The position numbers were made by a program, and so were the translations under genes. The notes under the pieces were generated by a model. It had not been told where the DNA came from. It worked only from the letters and a program-made list of their open reading frames with translations, and did not search any database. From NCBI GenBank assembly GCA_948144175.1, contig CANXME010001991.1, forward strand, positions 434,001 to 498,000: 64,000 nt of DNA, read 5' to 3'. The DNA is from Closterium sp. NIES-65. Taxonomy: Eukaryota; Streptophyta; Zygnematophyceae; Desmidiales; Closteriaceae. This document shows positions 1 to 7,800 of the stretch, piece after piece; positions within the stretch are counted from its first letter, which is position 1, and each line of letters starts with the position of its first letter.

Positions 1-152
1 AGGGCGCGCGGGTAGTGAGAGAGGTGTGTGGGTGGTGGAGGGAGAGCAGGTGCGAGTGTTGAGGGTGGAGCTAGCATGATTAGGGAGTGATGAATTTCTG
101 CTCACCTTGATGGTCACAGTATCACAATGAAGCTCAATCACTCTGACATAAT
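1..152. other. Intron 9 of the glucosidase gene, no exon seen
   Basis: AT-richer sequence left of the 38-bp array. A diverged array unit (CACCTTGATGGTC) occurs near 102. I see no candidate for the last MRH exon here. Confidence 0.6.
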
Positions 153-532
153 CACCTTGATACTCCTGGCTGGTCCGTTCCAGCAGTGCTCACCTTGATG
201 CTCCTGGCTGGTCCGTTCCAGCAGTGCTCACCTTGATGCTCCTGGCTGGTCCGTTCCAGCAGTGCTCACCTTGATGCTCCTGGCTGGTCCGTTCCAGCAG
301 TGCTCACCTTGATGCTCCTGGCTGGTCCGTTCCAGCAGTGCTCACCTTGATGCTCCTGGCTGGTCCGTTCCAGCAGTGCTCACCTTGATGCTCCTGGCTG
401 GTCCGTTCCAGCAGTGCTCACCTTGATGCTCCTGGCTGGTCCGTTCCAGCAGTGCTCACCTTGATGCTCCTGGCTGGTCCGTTCCAGCAGTGCTCACCTT
501 GATGCTCCTGGCTGGTCCGTTCCAGCAGTGCT
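153..532. repeat. 38-bp minisatellite, 10 copies, seeded at the exon 9 donor
   Basis: Units start at 153, 191, 229 and every 38 bp to 495; all but the first look identical. On the minus strand each unit is the last ~34 bases of exon 9 plus GGTG, so each holds a copy of GPARSIK and an AAG-GTGAGC donor. The unit is not a multiple of 3, so using a distal donor would shift the frame. Confidence 0.95.
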
Positions 533-585
533 CGCCATCCTCAAACGCCATCACCGTGTGCTCCTCCTCAAACCGCTTGAAGTGC
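498..585 (-). CDS. Glucosidase II beta exon 9 (MRH sugar-binding loop)
   Basis: 88 bp after acceptor GCGCGCAG (ends 586). Encodes [17 protein letters not shown], then [12 protein letters not shown], the typical GxxCWNGPxRS loop. The donor AAG-GTGAGC at 497 is the first of ten identical donors in a 38-bp array. The remaining MRH strand (with the conserved Glu and Tyr) is not in the window. Confidence 0.88.
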
Positions 586-1821
586 CTGCGCGCCCGCCCC
601 GCCACACACACACACGGTCAGGGGGGGCCATGGAATGGAACGTAGCAGTCTTACACGTTTGGTCAGTTCCCCAACATCAGTTCCCTCTTGATTCTTTCCT
701 ACCTCCCCTCATGCCCCAACACGATTGCACCACCACCACGCAATGATGCCGTCACGCCATCATACGACAGTGCTGTCACAGTGATCATGCCGTCATGCAA
801 TGATGCCGTCACACTGACTCACCCAAGAGTCGTCTCGGAGTGCCCTTCCTTCTGCACCGCCTTCTTGTACGGGCAGATCTCATACGTGTACCTGCTCCGC
901 CCAGCCGCCCCACGCAGGACACACGGGTGGAAAGAAGCAAGTGCATGGTTACTAGTGCATGGTTACCAGTGCGCACCAACAAACCCGTGCAGGCGGGGGA
1001 TGCGGGACGGTCCCAAGCAAAAAGGAAAGTGAACCGCAAATAATGCAGGCAAAAGAGAAGACCGGCATGCAAGAGAAGCATGATAGAGAGGCTTGGCAAG
1101 GAGGCATGCAAGCGACTCCCTTAAAAGAGGGAAATCCGTTGCACACAGGGTGAACAACAGGGCATGAAGCAACCGAGGTGGGTAAGCTCGGCAAGTAACG
1201 AGAAAGTGTGTGCAGCGCTTTGGGGGGGCGAAAGGGGCCTCACTGGTTGGCGTTGAATGAGAAGCAGCGGTCAACGAGGTTGGAGAACTCCCCGTGTGGC
1301 CCTGCGAGGGGGCACATGGGGATGGGTGTACGTGAATGGGACGAGGGGGGTGTGAAGGGGATGAAAGAGCAAAGATTGGTGCTGAGGAGCAAGGAGGTTG
1401 AAGAGTGCGAGGAGTAGAGGCACGTCGTGTCCCCTCTGTTCCACTTCCTGAACCATCAGCGCCTTCGTTGCTGCCAAGTAAGAGGACGCAGAAACAGCAA
1501 AAGCAAGGAGCCTTCGTTGCTCCAAGGAGCAGAAAGCGGGGGGAGGGGGAAAAGCGTTGTGTCAGCAGTGCACAGTGCATGGAGGTGAGGTGTCAGGTTG
1601 CACAAGAAACGAAAGCACTTCCCCCCACACCTCTCACACCCGGTCACACGCGTCACAACTGACCGTAGTCGCGCTTGAGCTTGTCCCTCAGCACCTTGGC
1701 GCGGCTCCTCGCCTTCCTCAGCTGCTCCTCCACCCCCCTGTGCTCCTCCCGAGCTGCCTCCACGCCTGATATATGGTGCAGGCAAGGGCGTGCTCACCGC
1801 ACGCAAGCATGCACCCATGCG

Positions 1822-1874
<53 letters not shown>

Positions 1875-4800
1875 ACACGCACACACAGACACACACGCAC
1901 ACACACACACACACACACGCACACACACACACACACATGCACACACACAAACATGCACGCACGCATACACTCTCGCACGCACGCACACACGCACGCACGC
2001 ACACACGCACGCACGCACACATGGACGCACGCACGCACGCACACACACACACACACGCGCGCACGCACGCACGCACACACATGCATGAGGAGTAAAAGGA
2101 CAGAGTCAACAGAAGGCGAGAGGATGAAGACTTGGAAGCATCAACCAACAGCACACGTGCTGCACCCTCCACGCTACTCATACACTCTACGATAAAACGA
2201 TGCTTCTGTGTCGTGAGTAGAAGGCCACGTGCAAGCCATGCTGTGGCATGTGCTATGTGGCAACGCCATGATGCCGTGCTGGCAGTGCGCGAGGCAGCAC
2301 TCACGAGAGGCGTTGAGGGTGAGCGGTGGCGTGGGGGTGGCGAGGGAGTAGAGGCGCGAACACACGGCCATGGGCCAGTGGAGGGTGCGAGCCAACCAGA
2401 CACTGACAGGTGTCACGGCTGGATGAGAGGCACAGCGGAATGGGAGGCAAGAACGTTGAGAGAAAATGGTCAGAAAGCAGGCGCATGCACGTGAAAGCAG
2501 GCGCATGCACGTGAAAGCAGGCGCATGCACGTGAAAGCAGGCGCATGCACGTGAAAGCAGGAGAGGGAAGTGTTGGAAAGAGGCTGCTCATTATCCATCC
2601 AATAGCCCCACAATCTGGATGGATTCTCCTAGAGTTTTTGCTGATTGCACCTTATCCACCTGATCCCCTTCCCACATTGCAGCCATATTCCGTGAAGAAG
2701 CACGTGAGTGCATGTGCATGCATACTTTTCTCGAATCAGCCCTTCATCGCCCTCACGCTATCTCGTCTAGCCTACAGAATCATCTACCATCTCATTGCCT
2801 TGGTGTATCGTGTCATCTCTCACACGCCATGTCGTCTAACCCCCCGTGTCATCTCACCCGCCGTGTCATCTCACCCGCCGTGTCATCTCACCCGCCGTGT
2901 CATCTCACCTGGCGGGTCATCTGGGTTGAACTCCTCCAGCTGCTTCAACTCCTCCACACTCACCTCGCCCTCCTCCCCATCCCCCTCCTCCACTCCTCTT
3001 CCATCTACCCCTGCCCCTCCCTTGCCCTCATCCGCCTCCCCTCCCCCCGCGCCCATCCCTTGTTCCAAATCCGCTGCCTCCTCCTCCCCCTCACTCTCAC
3101 CATCCCCATCCGCGTCCTCCTCATCATCCTTGCTGTAGTCCTCATCCTCGTTATCAGCATCCTCCTTGTACTCATCGTCGTCATTGCCACTGTAGTCATG
3201 GTCATCATCATGATCATGATCACCGCTCTGCACCGCATCCGGATCAGCATACCCCAAATCAGGGGGTGGCAACCCCTCGTGCACCACACCTTGCTCTGCC
3301 GCATGCCCACTGTGCTCCTCGTGCTGCTCTCCTCCCTCCCCCCCGCCAGTCCATCGGGAGGCAATCCGCCGCCCCATCTCCTCTTTAGACAGACCTGACA
3401 AATCCTCGCTTCCACCTTCCCCCTCGCCCCCTGCTGCTCCCTCCTCTCCTTGCCCCTTCTCCTCACTTCCTGTGCCCGTCACTGCACTCGCCACACCATC
3501 GACACCATCCCCAGCTGCCCCATCAACACCACCAGCCTCAGCGTCCCCACCATTCCACAGCTCCTCCGCCTCTGCTGGCACCTTCCCGTCCCAACTAACC
3601 GCACTCCCCCCACCACCACCACCATCAGCACTGCCGCCGTCACCATGAGCAGCGGCGGTCCTCACCGGGCGGGTGTGCGCCACAAGGGCGTCCCTGGCGC
3701 GCTGCTCCCTCTCCAGCCTCGCCCTCCACGCCTTCTCCCTCCCCTCCTGCCGCTCCCACTCCTCCTTGCGCGCTGCACTCTCACATGGGTGCATGCACAC
3801 AGCAGACACGCACACACGCCCGCACGCAGGCACATATGCACTCACGCACGCACGCACACAGGCACACACGCACACGTGTACACATGCACGCACACTCACA
3901 TGCGCACATACGCACACGATGCACACACGCATGCACATGTGCACGCAATAACACACGGAGCAACAGCGGAGAGGTGTTGTGGGGGGCTGTTGCAGATGTG
4001 TGCAGCAGTAGCATATTGACGATGAGAGTGAGTGGTATTCAATGAGGAATGAATGGGTGTGAGGGTGAATGAGTGAGTGTGTGTGAGTAGAAGACAGCAA
4101 AGAGCACAGGAGGAGGAGAAAGACTGGGACCATAACTTGAAAGACTGGGACCATAACTTGAAAGACTGGGACCATAACTTGAAAGACTGGGACCATAACT
4201 TGAAAGACTGGGACCATAACTTCAAAGACTGGGACCATAACTTGAAAGACTGGGACCATAACTTGAAAGACTGGGACCATAACTTGAAAGACTGGGACCA
4301 TAACTTGAAAGACTGGGACCATAACTTGAAAGACTGGGACCATAACTTGAAAGACTGGGACCATAACTTGAAAGACTGGGACCATAACTTGAAAGACTGG
4401 GACCATAACTTGAAAGACTGGGACCATAACTTGAAAGACTGGGACCATAACTTGAAAGACTGGGACCATAACTTGAAAGACTGGGACCATAACTTGAAAG
4501 ACTGGGACCATAACTTGAAAGACTGGGACCATAACTTGAAAGACTGGGACCATAACTTGAAAGACTGGGACCATAACTTGAAAGACTGGGACCATAACTT
4601 GAAAGACTGGGACCATAACTTGAAAGACTGGGACCATAACTTGAAAGACTGGGACCATAACTTGAAAGACTGGGACCATAACTTGAAAGACTGGGACCAT
4701 AACTTGAAAGACTGGGACCATAACTTGAAAGACGAGGGTTGGGGTGGAGGGGAGAGCGACGAATGTGGAGGGCAGGGAAGTGGGAAGACAAAGGCAACGA

Positions 4801-7800
4801 GCAGGAGGAAAAGAGAGGGCATGCGAGGAGCAAAACAGGTAAGCAGAAAAGAGAGAGGTGCCAGTGTCATGACAATCATAGTAGCCAAACAGACAGAACT
4901 GAACTCGTTCAAAAACAAGTTCATTTGAGACGAATCTACAAGGTGGCGATTCTGAGTCCATTGCAGGTGATGAGCAAACCAAGTCTCAGCTGGGCACATC
5001 CAGCTAGCAGAGGCGATTGTACTCCTATGCAGGTTGCTAGCTAGCTGGCTGTTATGGCACATGCAAGTAAGTCATTAATGGCAGTGGCTGGTCTGCTTTC
5101 TCTCCCCCATTGGCCGCTGCGCATTCTAGTGGACGACACCGTGGGGCTGAGCAGCAGGGCAGCGGCAGCGGCAGCGGCAGCGGCAGCAGGCACGGGCGAT
5201 GGAAGCATTGGCAGAGCTGGTGGCCCGGCAGCAGCACGGTCGTCACTGCAGCAGCTTAGGGCGCCGCCGCCCAGAGGGGTGGTGGGGGTGGCGCCTGCGG
5301 GTAGGCGTGAGGGCGGCAAGGCAGGGGCAGAGCGAGGCCATGGTGCGGTGGCACAGGCGCAGGCAGGCGCAGGGGGGGGCGAGCAGCAGCGCACGCAGGG
5401 GGCGGTGGCAGAGGAGGAGGGCGAGCAGGGCGAGGAAGAGCAGCAATGGCGGCAGAGAGGCCGAGGCGAGCAGCGAGTGCATGTGCTCTGACATGCCATG
5501 CCCGCACGGTGGGGGGGGTAGTGGCATGGTGGCGGTGCCGAGTCGGGCAGCAGGACAGCGAGTGGGCGGCAGCAGGATGGGCAAGCGGGCGGCAGGTCGG
5601 GCGGCAGATGGAGGCGATGCAGTGAGGCAGGCACGTTGCGTAGCCAACGGCGAGGAAGAGATACGCACACAAGGACACACGGACAGGGGGTTGGGTTGGG
5701 GTGCAGGATGGGGAGGAGAAAGAGGTGGGGCAGGAGTGGACAAGAGGTGGGGCAGGAGTGGACAAGAGGTGGGGCAGGAGTGGACAAGAGGGCAGGCAGG
5801 TAGAATGAGGTCAAGCACGGTGAGGTGGTCGGGGCACGGTGAGGTGGTCGGGGCACGGTGAGGTGGTCGGGGCACGCATGCGTGTGATGGGTGACCTGTG
5901 AGAGAGCAACGACCATTCACCTTTGAGCGCCTTCTCACCTTTGAGCGCCTTCTCACCTTTGAGCGCCTTCTCACCTTTGAGCGCCTTCTCACCTTTGAGC
6001 GCCTTCTCACCTTTGAGCGCCTTCTCACCTTTGAGCGCCTTCTCACCTTTGAGCGCCTTCTCACTAGGGATGAGCATAGGGACCCGGCGGGTCGGGTCGA
6101 CCCGACCCGACCCGGGTTTTGACCCGGGTCGGGTCAGGAGTTCTGAACCACTGACCCGGCCGGGTCGGGTCGGGTATACCCGGCCGGGTCGGGTCGACCC
6201 GTGACCCGATTCCGGGTCGGGTCGGGTCGGGTCGGGTTTTGACCCGATTATGGACTCGACCCGGTTTCGGGTACCGCGCCCTATCTCGGGTTGGGTATCT
6301 GGCCCGACCCGAGGGTTTCCTCTCGACAATGTTATCCAGATCGCAATCGCGCTTGCTTGTTTTCCCAGCAACTAGCATTTCGATCTGGATTAAGTTAGGT
6401 TAACTAGCTAGTGACGCCAGCAGCCACCCACCAAGCAACATTGGCGTACTAATCTACCCTAGAACCCACGATAATGTTTAGTTAGTACTCAGCCAATCGC
6501 ACTTCGCACTTCGCGCCATCCATCCTAGGGTTTCTTTTAAATCCAAAATTTACAGGTCGCGCTCCCACCCTAGGCGCGCGCATTGCAGGCCCGCGTTTTA
6601 GGGCATCTCGGCGCGCCGTGCAGGCGCAGGTCGCTAGACCCGCGCCCCTACACATTATTAAGGAGAACCTCTAACCCTGCCTATGGGAGTCGGCCCGACC
6701 CGACCCGACCCGGCCCCGACCCGACCCGACCCGGGGGCGGGTCAAGCCTGACCCGGCACCCGATACCCGGGTCGGGCCAGAGATCTCAAAAGTTCCGACC
6801 CGACCCGACCCGACCCGGAACCCGGCTGGCCCGCCAAAGTCGGGTCGGGTCGGGTCGGGTCGGGTCATTTGATCATACCTAGAACTTCTCACCTTTGAGC
6901 GCCTTCTCACCTTTGAGCGCCTTCTCACCTTTGAGCGCCTTCTCCTGCTCCACCAGGTGTGCGCGCCGCTCCTCCAGGTGCGTGACCTCGCGCTCCCACT
7001 TGTCCCTCAGCGCCACGTGCCCCACCACCGCCTTGCCTCGCAGCTTCACGCCCTCCCTCACCGCCGCCACGTCAGCTGCCAGCTGGCTGCGCGTCTCGGC
7101 GCCCATCTGGACACACGTGTTGTTGCAGCCCGCCCCGCTGGCGTACTCGTCCGACCCGTCACAGCAGTCTGATGGGCGCGGGGGAGGGAGGGGGGGCGGA
7201 GGGCGAGAGAGAGGGATGGGGGGGCGAGGCCACAGCATTGGTGGAGCGTGAGGTGAGGCATCTGGGAGAGGAGAGGCATGCTCACGCAGCCTCATGCTCT
7301 TGACGCATGCCCCAACACACATCCCATCCCAGCACATGCCCCTCGAGACTGCAGTTAACCCACAGGGCATCCAGCCAAGCCACAAAGGGCATCACTTCAC
7401 AGCGGATGGATGAATGGAGACATGACAGTGCACTGACCGCAGATGCACAAGAGCATGACAGTGCACTGACCGCAGATGCACAAGAGCATGACAGTGCACT
7501 GACCGCAGATGCACAAGAGCATGACAGTGCACTGACCGCAGATGCACAAGAGCATGACAGTGCACTGACCGCAGATGCACAAGAGCATGACAGTGCACTG
7601 ACCGCAGATGCACAAGAGCATGACAGTGCACTGACCGCAGATGCACAAGAGCATGACAGTGCACTGACCGCAGATGCACAAGAGCATGACAGTGCACTGA
7701 CCGCAGATGCACAAGAGCATGACAGTGCACTGACCGCAGATGCACAAGAGCATGACAGTGCACTGACCGCAGATGCACAAGAGCATGACAGTGCACTGAC

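Noticed and set aside
153..532. CRISPR-like regularly spaced repeats
   Set aside because: The units are directly contiguous with no unique spacers, the context is a eukaryotic gene with introns, and the units derive from an exon end.
1675..2195. His/Thr-rich and Cys/Val-rich frames over the CA tract
   Set aside because: Pure microsatellite translation.
4077..4928. Long plus-strand frame of DWDHNLK heptapeptides
   Set aside because: A 21-bp minisatellite is open in several frames on both strands; it lies in intron 4 and has no codon signature of its own.
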